From Sphingobacterium thalpophilum (GTDB lineage Bacteria; Bacteroidota; Bacteroidia; Sphingobacteriales; Sphingobacteriaceae), in NCBI RefSeq assembly GCF_901482695.1, contig NZ_LR590484.1, forward strand, positions 2,480,001-2,544,000: a DNA stretch of 64,000 bases. Direction: 5' to 3'. The translations under genes and the position numbers were made by a program. The stretch's first letter is position 1, and every line of letters begins with the position of its first letter. Of the stretch, positions 9,184 through 19,800 are shown in pieces. The notes beneath the pieces were generated by a model. The model did no database searches. It was not told the DNA's origin and was given only the letters and a program-made list of their open reading frames with translations.

Positions 9184-10584
9184 ATGAAAACGATTTTTAG
9201 TATTCTTATTACCGTCCTTGGTTTTGTCAACAGTTATGGACAGCAGACTGTCTGGACGACGGCCCAGCAGCCGTTAAAAGAAATCGATCAGCTGAAAAAG
9301 CTGATTGTAGCGCCAAAATTTAAAAACAAAGATTATGTGATCACTGACTTTGGAGCCGTTGGGGATGGCCGGACAAAAAATACGGCGGCCATCAAACAGG
9401 CGATCGAAGCGTGCAGCAGGCAGGGCGGGGGGCGCGTCGTGGTCCCTGAAGGCGTGTACCTAACCGGAGCGATTTATCTCAAAAGTAATGTTAATCTTCA
9501 TATCAAGGAAGGAGCCACGGTACTGTTTAGTCGAGATAGCGCTGACTATCCGATGGTATTTACCCGATGGGAGGGAATGGAGTGCATCAATTTCTCTCCA
9601 TTCATTTACGCATATAAAGAGGAAAATATTGCTATCACCGGTAAAGGCCTGCTGGATGGCAATGCAGACAATGATCACTGGTGGTACTGGTGCGGCGCGC
9701 GTAAATACGGATGGCACGAGGGACGCCCGGGAGAGCAGAAACCTGCCCGTGCGATTTTACATAAGCAGATGGCCGAAGAGCTAGACCCTCAAAAGAGACT
9801 GTTTGGGCACGGCAATTTCCTTCGGCCTAATTTTGTTCAGCCCTACCTATGTAAGAACGTCTGGATTGCTGATGTCAAGCTTGTCAATTCGCCAATGTGG
9901 AACCTGAATCCCGTCTTATGTGAGAATGTATTGATTGAGGGGGTAAAGGTGGTGAGTCATGGTCCTAATAACGATGGCTGCGATCCGGAAGCGAGTAAGA
10001 ACGTCTGGATCAGAAACTGCTATTTCGATACCGGCGACGACTGTATTGCGATTAAATCGGGCCGCGACGAGGACGGCCGCAACATAGGACGTCCTGCCGA
10101 AAACCATATCATCGAAAATTGTGTGATGAAAGACGGACACGGCGGTGTTGTCATCGGCAGTGAAATAGCGGGCGGAGCCAAAAATATTTATGCCCTCAAC
10201 AATGTCATGGATAGCCCTAATCTTGATCGGGCATTGCGCATTAAAACCAGTTCCAGCAGGGGCGGTATCATCGAGAATGTATTCTTCTATAATACAGAGG
10301 TCGGTCAGTACAAAGAAGCCGCAATACGCTTCAACATGTTTTATGAAAAGCCCGGAAAACATATTCCGACCATCCGCAACATCTGGGTGGAAAATCTTCA
10401 GGTAAAGGGGGGCGGCAAATATGCGGTATTGTCGACGGCCTATGAATCTTCACCTGTGACCGATTTTACGATGGTCAACTGTAAAATCGAAGGTGTAAAG
10501 GAAATGTATAAAGTAGACCACCTTAAGAATGTGATGTTAAAGAATGTTGTGGTAAATGGAAAAGAACTAACGTCATTTGACTGA
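9184..10584 (+). CDS. GH28 polygalacturonase / rhamnogalacturonan hydrolase
   Basis: This 466-residue secreted parallel-beta-helix hydrolase has a signal peptide with cleavage near VNSYGQ. All four GH28 signatures are present in order: NND-G (residues 262-265, with D264), the DD pair D285-D286 in DTGDDCIAIKSG, GHG at 318-320 in GHGGVVIGSE, and RIK at 352-354. The acids are the catalytic aspartates of inverting GH28 enzymes, which cut alpha-1,4-linked galacturonic acid in homogalacturonan or the GalA-rhamnose bond of rhamnogalacturonan. The N-terminal DYVITDFGAVGDGRTKNT segment is the usual pectate-lyase-superfamily start of the helix. Position between a glycosidase and a DUF4450-like gene in one tight run favours a rhamnogalacturonan role, but endo or exo action cannot be read from the sequence. 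Confidence 0.9.
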   Translation: MKTIFSILITVLGFVNSYGQQTVWTTAQQPLKEIDQLKKLIVAPKFKNKDYVITDFGAVGDGRTKNTAAIKQAIEACSRQGGGRVVVPEGVYLTGAIYLKSNVNLHIKEGATVLFSRDSADYPMVFTRWEGMECINFSPFIYAYKEENIAITGKGLLDGNADNDHWWYWCGARKYGWHEGRPGEQKPARAILHKQMAEELDPQKRLFGHGNFLRPNFVQPYLCKNVWIADVKLVNSPMWNLNPVLCENVLIEGVKVVSHGPNNDGCDPEASKNVWIRNCYFDTGDDCIAIKSGRDEDGRNIGRPAENHIIENCVMKDGHGGVVIGSEIAGGAKNIYALNNVMDSPNLDRALRIKTSSSRGGIIENVFFYNTEVGQYKEAAIRFNMFYEKPGKHIPTIRNIWVENLQVKGGGKYAVLSTAYESSPVTDFTMVNCKIEGVKEMYKVDHLKNVMLKNVVVNGKELTSFD

Positions 10585-10586
10585 TT

Positions 10587-13500
10587 ATGAAAAGAAGGAG
10601 CCTGTTTTCTTTCTGGATTTTATTGTCCTTGTCCATACAACAGTCTTTTGCTCAGGCTAAGCAGGTACCCGGCAAAGAACGGGCGTTACATTATACAGAA
10701 GATAATGGCGATTTTCTGCTCGTCAACGGACGGTACCGATTTAACAGGGCACTATATGGCGATCATCGGGCTTCTCGTGTGGAGGCAGGGGATCTCCCTG
10801 AATTTGCTTTGTATCTGCCCGGTATGGGGGGCAATCTGCAATTTGTTCTACGCAATAAGCAGAAATATAAGAAGATGATTGACGCTGACCGCATCGAGAC
10901 ACGATATAGGCCAGGTTCCATGGTCTATCGCATTTGGGACACCTTTCTGGGGGAAGGGCATGTTGATATCGTCGTCATGGCACAAGCCGGTGCCGAAGGA
11001 ATGATCGTAAAACTGCAGGCGACCGATGTCAGCCCTGAAGCGCAGCTTTATGCCATATATGGCGGAGCTAGCGGAGCAACATTCAGCAGGAATGGTGATG
11101 TGGGGGCGGATCCGGAATCAGGGTTTTACCTGCTACCGGCCTATTGTGAAAATAACCGGTATGTCATAGAAAAAGAACGGTTTGAATTAGTTTATCAAAA
11201 TAAGAAAAAAGAAGCCCAATTTGTGCATGGCCGTTTTTCAGAAGATGCTCGAGTATGGCTTACGGATGCGTCAGCATTGGCAGAGCTACCAAATTTGACG
11301 GCTGTTAAACCTGTAGACAGCCCTATTGTGGTGGCAGAATGTCAGCTAAAAGCGGAGCCCTGCTATGTGCAGATCTCCAAAGGAAGGCTCATACCGGGGA
11401 AAAGTGAAGAGCCAGCTTTGGCAGTAATTTTTGAACAGGCGCAGCAGGCAAGGCTGGCTTTGGCTAATCGCATCAAATTAAACACGCCGGATAGATATAT
11501 TAATAATTTCGGAGCAGCTTTGGCAGTTGCTGCGGATGGTATTTGGGAGAGTCCTACCTTTTTGCATGGTGCTGTTGCATGGCGCATGCGCCTGAATGCA
11601 TGGCGGGGTGCTTATGCTGCAGATGCTTTGGGCTGGCATGGCCGGGCGAAGGAACACTTTTCGAGTTATGCCCGTTCGCAGGTAACCAGTCCTGCCGCCG
11701 CTCCCGTAGTCATGGATACAGCCTTGCATTTAGCACGGCATCTGGAAAAAATGGGCACTGCCATGTTCTCCAGTGGATATATCAGCAGGAATCCCAACAA
11801 TAATACTGTGCCACATCATTACGACATGAATCTGGTATTTATTGATCAGCTATTGTCGCATTTTAATTATACCGGTGACACCGTTTACCTCAGACAAATG
11901 TGGCCGACGCTCCAACGGCACCTTGATTGGGAAAAGCGCAATTTCGACCGCGACAACGACGGTTTATACGATGCCTATTGCGCGATCTGGGCTAGCGATG
12001 GACTACAATATTCGGGGGGCGGGGTAACCCATACCACAGCTTATAATTACCGTGCCAATCGGATGATGGGCAAGTTGGCAGGCTTAATCGGACAGAATCC
12101 AGATCCTTATATACGTGAAGCAGATAAAATTCAGAAGGCATTGAAAAATAGGCTCTGGCTTAAGGGAAAGGGGTACTTTGCCGAGTTTCAGGACGCTTTG
12201 GGCCATCAGCTTGTACACGAAAGGCCGGGCTTATGGACGATTTACCATGTGGCTGATGCCGATGTCCTGGATGATTTTGAAAATTACCAAAACCTGCAAT
12301 ACGTGGCCAATAGTTTGCCCCGGATTCCTGTTGCAGTAAAAGGGCAGGAGCAGGCCGGCCTCTATACGCTCCCGACGACTACCTGGCAGCCTTACACCTG
12401 GTCGGTCAACAATGTGGCTTTGGCTGAGAATTTACAGACAGCACTTGCCTACTGGCAGGCCGGAAGGCCAGATGAGGCGTATCAGCTGTGGAAAAGTAAC
12501 CTGACGGAAAGCATGTATCACGGCATCAGCCCCGGCAATTTTCAGCAGCTTTCCCATTATGATGCTTTCCGTGGCGAATTATATCGGGACTTTGCAGATC
12601 CCATAGGTGTGGCTTCGCGCACATTGGTCGAGGGGTTGTTTGGCGTTCACCCGCGCTTATTGGACAACAAGCTACTTATTAAACCGGGATTTCCCACAAC
12701 TTGGGAATTTGCAGAGATCGAACTGCCTGAATGGAGCTACAGTTATAAAAAGACTGCTCACACCACAACGTTTCGAATCAAAACCCGTTATGCGCAGTCT
12801 TTAAAGCTTATCTTGGAAATTCCCGTTGATTTTGAGCGGGTCAGCTCAGTTAAAATTAATGGAAAAGATATGAAATGGTCGGTAAAAGCTTCGTCCATCA
12901 ATAAACCGTTCCTTATTATAGAATCGGATCCCGGTCGTGATTTTGAAGTTCAGATAACAGGCGCGGGAAAAGTAAAGAATATGGCTACGGGCGACCTACA
13001 ACAGGTATTTACTGATCCATGGTCGATTCCCTTGGATAAGAGAACACAAGTGTTGGATCTCCGGGATCCGCAGGGAATTATTCAAAAAAGGTCGGGACAG
13101 CAGTTGTGGTTTATTCACAAGGAGCATCAAGGAACCTTTTTTATAAAACTTCAGCAAGGTGAAATGACCTGGTGGCAAGCAGTGAATATCAGGTTGCAAA
13201 GCCCTTTAAAATCAAATTTGCTAAAAAAAGATACCAAGTACTATCTTTCGCTAACGAACCGTTCGGAACAGATACAGCATGTGGCCATCGACCATGACCG
13301 TTTTCGGCGGACGCTTCGTTTAAAACCGAAGGAAATACGTGCACTGCAGCTTCCTGCAGAAATTTTTTCTAAAGGAACCAACAGCCTCTATCTCGTTTTG
13401 GGTGATTACCGTGAAAAAGTCGATTATATAGATTGGAAGATAACCGATAGTGGGCATTTTGAGGAACAAAATTTAACAAGCAAGTATAACGCCCGTCTGA

Positions 13501-14174
13501 ATGATATCTTTCAGCAAAAATACCTGTCACCACGACCAGAAGGACCGACCTTGCAGCTGCCCTGGCAGGGAATAGGCAACTGGTGTTACCCACTGACTGC
13601 CGCCAGTATTGATGATAGTGGAATAATGGCCCGAAGTAGACAAAACAAGCTGAGCTATTTGGATATTCCCTTCCAGATAAAACATGAAAACAGAAACGTT
13701 CTATTTGTCAGTCAATGGGATAATTACCCTAGCCGTGCTACAATACCTTTGGAAGGACGTGCACGTAAAATGTATCTACTGATGGCTGGTTCAACAAATC
13801 CCATGCAGTCCCAGCTGACCAATGCTAAGATCAAGGTCAATTATACCGATGGCACAACTAGCATCCTTGACTTGATCAATCCATTCAACTGGTGGCCGAT
13901 AGAACAGGACTACCTCGACGACAATCGTGCTTTTGATATCCCGGATGACCAGATTCCCTATCGGGTCAGTCTCAAGTCCGGCGAACTTTATAAAGGTGGT
14001 GCGTGGAATCGCTATACGGAAATTAAAGGTTATAGCAACCGTGCTATCGATGGTGGGGCGGCCACGCTATTGGATTTACCACTCGACAGTAGCAAGCAGC
14101 TTCAGTCCGTGGAACTTATTGCTGTGGCAAACGATGCTGTCATTGGCTTGATCAGTCTCACGCTGTTGCGGTAG
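10587..14174 (+). CDS. Large secreted (alpha/alpha)6-toroid protein, DUF4450-like, probable glycosidase
   Basis: This 1,195-residue protein has a signal peptide (cleavage near QSFAQ). Residues about 20-300 look like a beta-sandwich. Residues about 305-720 look like an (alpha/alpha)6 toroid, with ADGIWESPTFLHGAVAWRMR, the following DNDGLYDAYCAIWASDGLQ and SMYHGISPGNFQQLSHYD. Two or more beta domains fill 720-1195. I recall this organisation from DUF4450 proteins found in pectin loci; that match is recognition, not a search. The toroid fold is shared by many glycoside hydrolases, and repeated acid/aromatic residues in the loops fit an active centre, but the reaction is unknown to me. The gene starts two bases after the GH28 stop, so the two are almost certainly co-translated and likely act on the same rhamnogalacturonan fragments. 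Confidence 0.7.
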   Translation: MKRRSLFSFWILLSLSIQQSFAQAKQVPGKERALHYTEDNGDFLLVNGRYRFNRALYGDHRASRVEAGDLPEFALYLPGMGGNLQFVLRNKQKYKKMIDADRIETRYRPGSMVYRIWDTFLGEGHVDIVVMAQAGAEGMIVKLQATDVSPEAQLYAIYGGASGATFSRNGDVGADPESGFYLLPAYCENNRYVIEKERFELVYQNKKKEAQFVHGRFSEDARVWLTDASALAELPNLTAVKPVDSPIVVAECQLKAEPCYVQISKGRLIPGKSEEPALAVIFEQAQQARLALANRIKLNTPDRYINNFGAALAVAADGIWESPTFLHGAVAWRMRLNAWRGAYAADALGWHGRAKEHFSSYARSQVTSPAAAPVVMDTALHLARHLEKMGTAMFSSGYISRNPNNNTVPHHYDMNLVFIDQLLSHFNYTGDTVYLRQMWPTLQRHLDWEKRNFDRDNDGLYDAYCAIWASDGLQYSGGGVTHTTAYNYRANRMMGKLAGLIGQNPDPYIREADKIQKALKNRLWLKGKGYFAEFQDALGHQLVHERPGLWTIYHVADADVLDDFENYQNLQYVANSLPRIPVAVKGQEQAGLYTLPTTTWQPYTWSVNNVALAENLQTALAYWQAGRPDEAYQLWKSNLTESMYHGISPGNFQQLSHYDAFRGELYRDFADPIGVASRTLVEGLFGVHPRLLDNKLLIKPGFPTTWEFAEIELPEWSYSYKKTAHTTTFRIKTRYAQSLKLILEIPVDFERVSSVKINGKDMKWSVKASSINKPFLIIESDPGRDFEVQITGAGKVKNMATGDLQQVFTDPWSIPLDKRTQVLDLRDPQGIIQKRSGQQLWFIHKEHQGTFFIKLQQGEMTWWQAVNIRLQSPLKSNLLKKDTKYYLSLTNRSEQIQHVAIDHDRFRRTLRLKPKEIRALQLPAEIFSKGTNSLYLVLGDYREKVDYIDWKITDSGHFEEQNLTSKYNARLNDIFQQKYLSPRPEGPTLQLPWQGIGNWCYPLTAASIDDSGIMARSRQNKLSYLDIPFQIKHENRNVLFVSQWDNYPSRATIPLEGRARKMYLLMAGSTNPMQSQLTNAKIKVNYTDGTTSILDLINPFNWWPIEQDYLDDNRAFDIPDDQIPYRVSLKSGELYKGGAWNRYTEIKGYSNRAIDGGAATLLDLPLDSSKQLQSVELIAVANDAVIGLISLTLLR

Positions 14175-14306
14175 CTGATCACGGAAAACCGGCTGGTTCG
14201 GCATAAGCCTTGATAATGACGCGTCCATGGTGGAGCGTCTAGCGGGAGTATCGGCCAGTCGATAAAGATCGGCATAAAAAAATGTGTCAAAAACAATTGT
14301 ATTCAG

Positions 14307-16463
14307 ATGAAAATAAATTCGAAAATTACTGCGACTGTTATGATGACCTTGCTGTGCCCGATGCTGTGTCTAGCACAGCGTATCGGCAAAATTGACCGTG
14401 AACTGGTAGTCAAAAGGCATAATGTACGCAACCTGATGATGGATACGCTGGCGTCCCTTACCGTGGGTAACGGGGCCTTTGCATACACTGTTGATGCAAC
14501 AGGCATGCAGTCTTTCCCCCTATACTACAGATATGGGGTGTCATTAGGCACTCAGTCCGAATGGGGCTGGGATTCCTTTCCCAACACAGAGAACTATGCT
14601 TTTGAGGAAACATTAAAATCATATGATTTCAACAATGAAGGGCGCGATGCTAAATACAGTGTTCAGCTTAAAGAACCGCCGCGGAATGCCGCAGCCGTAA
14701 ATTATTTCAGGGAAAATAAACACCGTCTGCAACTGGGCAACGTGGGGCTGGAATTTTACTGCAAAGATGGCCGACGGGCAGCGATAAATGACATTAAAAA
14801 CATTCGTCAGGAACTGGATCTGTGGACGGGGATGATAATAAGTGAGTTTAGCGTTGACGGGGACCCCGTAGTTGTGAAAACGGCATCTTATCAGACACAG
14901 GACGCCGTAGCTGTACATGTGCGCTCCCCGTTGATCGCCAAGGAGCGGCTGAGAGTATTTATCCAATATCCCTATCCCAGTGGTCAATTTTTAGATGAGG
15001 GGACAAACTATACGCAGGTGGATGATCACAAAACGCTTATTGTCAGTAGTTCGTCTCGGGGTGCTGTCATCAGCCACCAGCTGCAGGGTACGGATTATTT
15101 TACGGAACTGCAGTTTTCGCAAGGGACTTTCCAAAATACCGCGCCGCATTATTTTGTTTATCAACCGGCAGCGGATCTGAAGGCTTTCGAATTTTCTTTT
15201 GCGTTTGCTGCCACGAGTAAAGCCGGACACAATAGTCGAAATTACCAAGACGCGGCGCGCGAAAGTACACAGCAGTGGAAGCTTTTTTGGGAGAGTGGAG
15301 CTGCGGTTGATTTTGCAGGCAGTACAGATCCACGGGCAAATGAACTGGAAAGAAGAGTGGTGCTTTCCCAATATTTAACAAAGGTACAATGTGGAGGTAG
15401 CAATCCACCACAAGAGACAGGGCTCACCTTCAACAGCTGGTACGGTAAGCCCCATACCGAGATGCATTGGTGGCATGCTGTCCATTTTGCCCTCTGGGGG
15501 CGCCCGGAGCTTATGGAGAAAACCCTGGATTATTATTTCCGGACATTTGAAAAAGCACGGGCCCTGGCAAAACGGCAGGGATATCAAGGGGTAAGATGGA
15601 TAAAGATGTCCGACAATGAAGGGAACGAAAGCCCTTCATCTGTAGCGGCCTTTTTGGTATGGCAGCAGCCACATATTATTTATATGACTGAGCTGGCTTA
15701 CCGTGATAAAGAGCGTTTGGCTGTCTTAAAAAAATATAAAGACCTCGTGTTTGCAACCGCCGAATTTATGGCAGACTTTGCACATTACGATAGCCTGACA
15801 GGTCGGTACAATATTGGTAAAGGAGTGATCCCGGCGCAGGAAGTATTTAAGGCTTCGGAAACCATGAATCCGACTTATGAGGTGGCGTATTGGGATTGGG
15901 CACTTCGTACGGCTCAGAAGTGGAAAGAACGATTAGGCGAACCCCGGGTAGCAAAATGGGATGATGTGATCGAAAAATTAGCGCCCTTACCTATCGGAGA
16001 TCAGGTATATCTGGCTACCCAGACAGCTCCGGACTCTTACACTTTTGATCGATGGATGACAGACCATCCTGCGGTCCTCGGTGCCTTGGGAATGGTGCCA
16101 GAGTCACCGAAACTGGATAAAGCAATCATGAAAAATACCTTAGACCTCGTGCTGTCGAAATGGCATTGGGAGAAAACATGGGGTTGGGATTTTCCAATGA
16201 CTGCCATGAATGCTGCACGGCTGAACCTGCCACATAAAGCGCTGGACGCTTTATTCATGAATGTCCAGACCAATACATACCTCAAAAACGGGCATAACTA
16301 TCAGGATGGGCGCCTGCGTATATATTTACCCGGCAATGGTGGTGTACTGACTACTGTGGCGATGATGCTTGAAGGCTGGGATGCATCTTCCGGTGATTTG
16401 CCGGGGTTTCCGAAAGATGGGAGATGGGTCATAAAAAAAGAAGGGTTTAAAAAGATGCCCTAG
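14307..16463 (+). CDS. Secreted toroid protein resembling clan GH-L (GH65-like) glycosidases
   Basis: This 718-residue protein has a signal peptide ending near LCLAQ. Residues about 25-330 form a beta-rich N-terminal domain with LASLTVGNGAFAYTVDATGMQ, an arrangement like the super-sandwich domain of GH65/GH15/GH95-type proteins. Residues about 340-700 look like an (alpha/alpha)6 toroid with YGKPHTEMHWWHAVHFALWG, then a LDYYFRTFEKARALAKRQGYQG segment resembling the corresponding GH65 region, and WGWDFPMTAMNAARLN. The acid in HTEMHWWH and that in MSDNEGNESP are candidate catalytic residues by position only. I do not know a defined family for it. It follows the DUF4450-like gene by 132 bases and is closed by a strong terminator. 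Activity on rhamnose- or galacturonate-containing oligomers is a guess from location. Confidence 0.6.
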   Translation: MKINSKITATVMMTLLCPMLCLAQRIGKIDRELVVKRHNVRNLMMDTLASLTVGNGAFAYTVDATGMQSFPLYYRYGVSLGTQSEWGWDSFPNTENYAFEETLKSYDFNNEGRDAKYSVQLKEPPRNAAAVNYFRENKHRLQLGNVGLEFYCKDGRRAAINDIKNIRQELDLWTGMIISEFSVDGDPVVVKTASYQTQDAVAVHVRSPLIAKERLRVFIQYPYPSGQFLDEGTNYTQVDDHKTLIVSSSSRGAVISHQLQGTDYFTELQFSQGTFQNTAPHYFVYQPAADLKAFEFSFAFAATSKAGHNSRNYQDAARESTQQWKLFWESGAAVDFAGSTDPRANELERRVVLSQYLTKVQCGGSNPPQETGLTFNSWYGKPHTEMHWWHAVHFALWGRPELMEKTLDYYFRTFEKARALAKRQGYQGVRWIKMSDNEGNESPSSVAAFLVWQQPHIIYMTELAYRDKERLAVLKKYKDLVFATAEFMADFAHYDSLTGRYNIGKGVIPAQEVFKASETMNPTYEVAYWDWALRTAQKWKERLGEPRVAKWDDVIEKLAPLPIGDQVYLATQTAPDSYTFDRWMTDHPAVLGALGMVPESPKLDKAIMKNTLDLVLSKWHWEKTWGWDFPMTAMNAARLNLPHKALDALFMNVQTNTYLKNGHNYQDGRLRIYLPGNGGVLTTVAMMLEGWDASSGDLPGFPKDGRWVIKKEGFKKMP

Positions 16464-16580
16464 AAGCTGCACAATATAAAGTCATCGCATGCCTAGGAGC
16501 AAGATGACGGCATTGCTTGATGATCTGATCGTTAATTGTCGGCCATTCATCGGAAGATGACATGAGGAATACGATCCTCT

Positions 16581-16612
16581 AAAGCGCACTGTCAAGCAGT
16601 GCGTTTTTTTTT
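16581..16612 (+). terminator. Terminator at the end of pectin block A
   Basis: CGCACTG (16585-16591 region) pairs with CAGTGCG (16597-16603) around TCAAG, flanked by A and T runs; nine T residues follow at 16604-16612. Confidence 0.9.
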
Positions 16613-16633
16613 GCAACCGGTTGTTACGGATCA

Positions 16634-16651
16634 CTGTCCTGAACTGTCCTG
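16634..16651 (-). promoter_or_regulatory. Exact period-10 direct repeat CTGTCCTG, candidate operator
   Basis: CTGTCCTG occurs at 16634-16641 and again at 16644-16651, separated by AA. On the opposite strand this reads CAGGACAG-TT-CAGGACAG, matching the repeat at 7990-8009. It lies 224 bases before the second susC. A binding site shared among pectin genes is an inference. Confidence 0.4.
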
Positions 16652-16874
16652 CAAACGTTGCCGGCATCGATTGCGTAATTTTAATTCCTGTTTTATAGCA
16701 TAGAGAGCCTGTTTTCATGTATTATTGTTATTACGAACGCAGGAAAATAACCAATATAATCTTTGCTGGACAATTTTATTGAATCTTTTAAGCCTTTTCC
16801 GGGACGGAATCGTATGATTCAAAAATTTTGTCAAGCGTGCTTAAGTAATAACCAATTCAAAATTATAGCTTAAT

Positions 16875-19800
16875 ATGAGAAAACTCAAAACTTTACTGTT
16901 TCTGATGTCCGTTGCACAGCTCGGTTTGGCTCAGGAAAAGAAAATTGTGGGTACAGTCTACGGTCCGGATACTCAGCCCCTCTCGGGTGTAACGGTGAGT
17001 ATCAAAGGGAAAAGCAAACAGGCCAGTACCAACAAAGACGGGCGATATACGATCTTGGTCGAATCGCTGCGCGATACCTTGGTTTTTTCGTCCGTAGGTT
17101 TTATTCGCACGGAAAAGCCTGTCCCGCCGGGCGACCAGCTGATCGTCACGTTGCAGGAGGACGCTAAAGGACTGGATGAGGTGGTCGTTATTGGCTATGG
17201 TACTGTGTCGCGTAAAGATCTTGCCGGAGCTGTGAGCTCGATCAAAGGCAAGGAGCTGGAGAAAGCTCCGGTTGTCAACGTTGCCGAAGCACTGACCGGT
17301 AGACTGCCGGGGGTACAGGTGACGACCGTTGATGGTGCTCCCGGCGCCGAAATCGTCATCCGGGTCAGAGGTGGTGGTTCCATTACGCAGGACAACGCTC
17401 CCTTATATATTGTGGACGGTTTTATCGTCAATAACCTCAATGATATCTCGGCCTCGGATATCGAATCCATTGATGTACTAAAGGATGCTTCCTCCACAGC
17501 GATTTACGGGTCAAAAGGAGCCAACGGGGTTGTGATCGTGACCACCAAGAGCCCAAAGGCCGGCAAGACCAGCATCAGCTACAACAATTTCTTCCAGAGT
17601 AAATACATGCCAAAAGAGCTCGGGGTGCTTTCTCCCTACGAATTTGCGCTGTTGCATTACGAATATGGAATGATCCGCGGGACAAATTCCAATGAGTATA
17701 GCAATTTTAAGAAGTTTTTTGGCGAGTATGATGATCTTGAACTGTACAAGTATCAGGCGGGTACCAACTGGCAGGACGAATTGTTTGGCGGAGCAGTCCG
17801 TTCCAGCCAGCACAACCTATCCATCTCTGGCGGGACCGAAAAAACGAAATGGGGTTTTAACAATACCTACAACAAAGATGAGGGCCTGATGCTCAACTCA
17901 GGGCAAAAGCGTTATTATTTTAATTTCAAATTGAATCATGAACTCTATAAAAATCTAAAATTGGATCTGTCGGCGCGCTACACGCATAATGTGATTGACG
18001 GGGCCGGAACCTCCGGCACATCAAGCGTACGCATCTCCGATGGTATCCAGACTAGACCGATCAATGGGCTGGTGGACCACATGGTCATTGATCCTACCAC
18101 CATTGTCGATGGGGAAGATGATTACGATAATTTTCTACGGAGCTTGATCAATCCGATTGAACTCGCCAAACAGGATTATAGACAACGCAAAACAAGAGAT
18201 TTAAGCTTGGGAGCTGCAATTACCTATAATCCAGTACGCAATCTTGCATTGCGCTCTGAAGCGGCAATTTCGCTCCGCGACGGAAATAATAAACGGTATT
18301 GGGGGCCGTTGACCGGCGAATCACGTAATGTGGGGTTAAACTTGCCGCTGGGACAGATCGATCTTTCCTCGGCAAGTGTCTACCGCTTTGTGAATACGGC
18401 CAACTACACTGCGTTGAAAAATGAAAAGCATAACCTCAATTTCCTGCTCGGACATGAACTGAGTTTTACCAATGGCAACAGCAGCCTGAACCGGGCAAAA
18501 TATTTTGATGAAAATATAACACCGGATGTCTTGTTTGCCAACATGGCTTTGGGTACTCCAGAACGTATGGAAACTTACGAAGCGCGTGGGGAAGATTTTG
18601 TCTCATTTTTTGGACGTGTCAATTACGCTTATCTGGATAAATATATCCTCTATGCCACTCTGCGGGCAGATGGAAGTAGCAAATTTGCTCCAGGCAAGCG
18701 CTGGGGTTATTTTCCATCGGCCTCGTTTGCCTGGAAAATTAAAGAAGAAGGCTTCATGAAGGAGGTCGACTTTGTCAATGACCTGAAATTGCGTTTGAGT
18801 TATGGTCAAGCCGGGAATAACCGGATAGCAAACGATGCCTGGAGGCTGTTGTACGGGCCCAGTCAAAACCGCCCTTACGGCGCAGGCGACATCAACCAGA
18901 CCTACTATAACATTTTAAATTCTTCTTTACCAAACCCCAATTTACGCTGGGAAACCACTGTATCGCGCAACCTGGGTTTGGATTTCAGCCTATTCAACAA
19001 TAAGCTTTCTGCTATTATCGACATCTATAAAAATACGACCAAAGACTTGATCATTGACAATGAGATACCAGCATACAATGGTTTTACCAAACAGCTTATT
19101 AACCTTGGCCAGACGAGCAACAAAGGGATAGAAATAGGACTGACCGCGCCCCTGATCGAGAAGCCGGATTATGGATTGACCCTATCGTTCAACATAGGCC
19201 GCAATATTCCGACGATTGATAAACTGGATGGCAACAACAGGCGTATCCTACAGTCCAATTGGGCCGGAACTGACCTCAAGACTCAGGACGACTATCTTTT
19301 TAATGTCGGCGAAACCATTGGGCAGATCTATGGTTACGTTGCAGATGGCTTTTATACCTCAAATGATTTTGACTCTTACAACGGCGGCAGTTCTTACACC
19401 CTCAAGGACGGAATCGCTTCGTCACAGGGCATTCTCGGGGGGACGCTGGGGATCAGGCCGGGCACAATGAAACTAAAGGATCTTAATGGCGACGGACAGA
19501 TCACAGCCGAGGGAGATCGTATGGTCATCGGGAATGCCCTGGCCAAACACTCGGGCGGCTTCGGGTTCAATGGCAGGTATAAGAATTTTGACTTAAGCAC
19601 ATTCTTCAACTGGGTCTATGGGAACGATATTTATAACACGGGCAGAATCCAGTATAATATGCTATATCGGACTACTTTTGGCAATATATCGGATCGCATG
19701 AATTCTCAGGACCGATATAAGTATATCAACGAAGCCGGGGAGCTGGTTACTGGTCTGGACGAACTGGCTGCCTTAAATAAAGATGCCAAGGTTTGGTCGC

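Larger units (their letters stand above)
16464..16874. other. 411-base gap between pectin blocks A and B
   Basis: No convincing gene is present. The gap contains a strong terminator (16581-16612), an exact direct repeat of CTGTCCTG with period 10 (16634-16651) and an AT-rich stretch (16740-16874) that should hold the promoter of the second susC. ATAATCTTTG near 16757-16766 is one base off the TAnnTTTG box. Confidence 0.6.
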
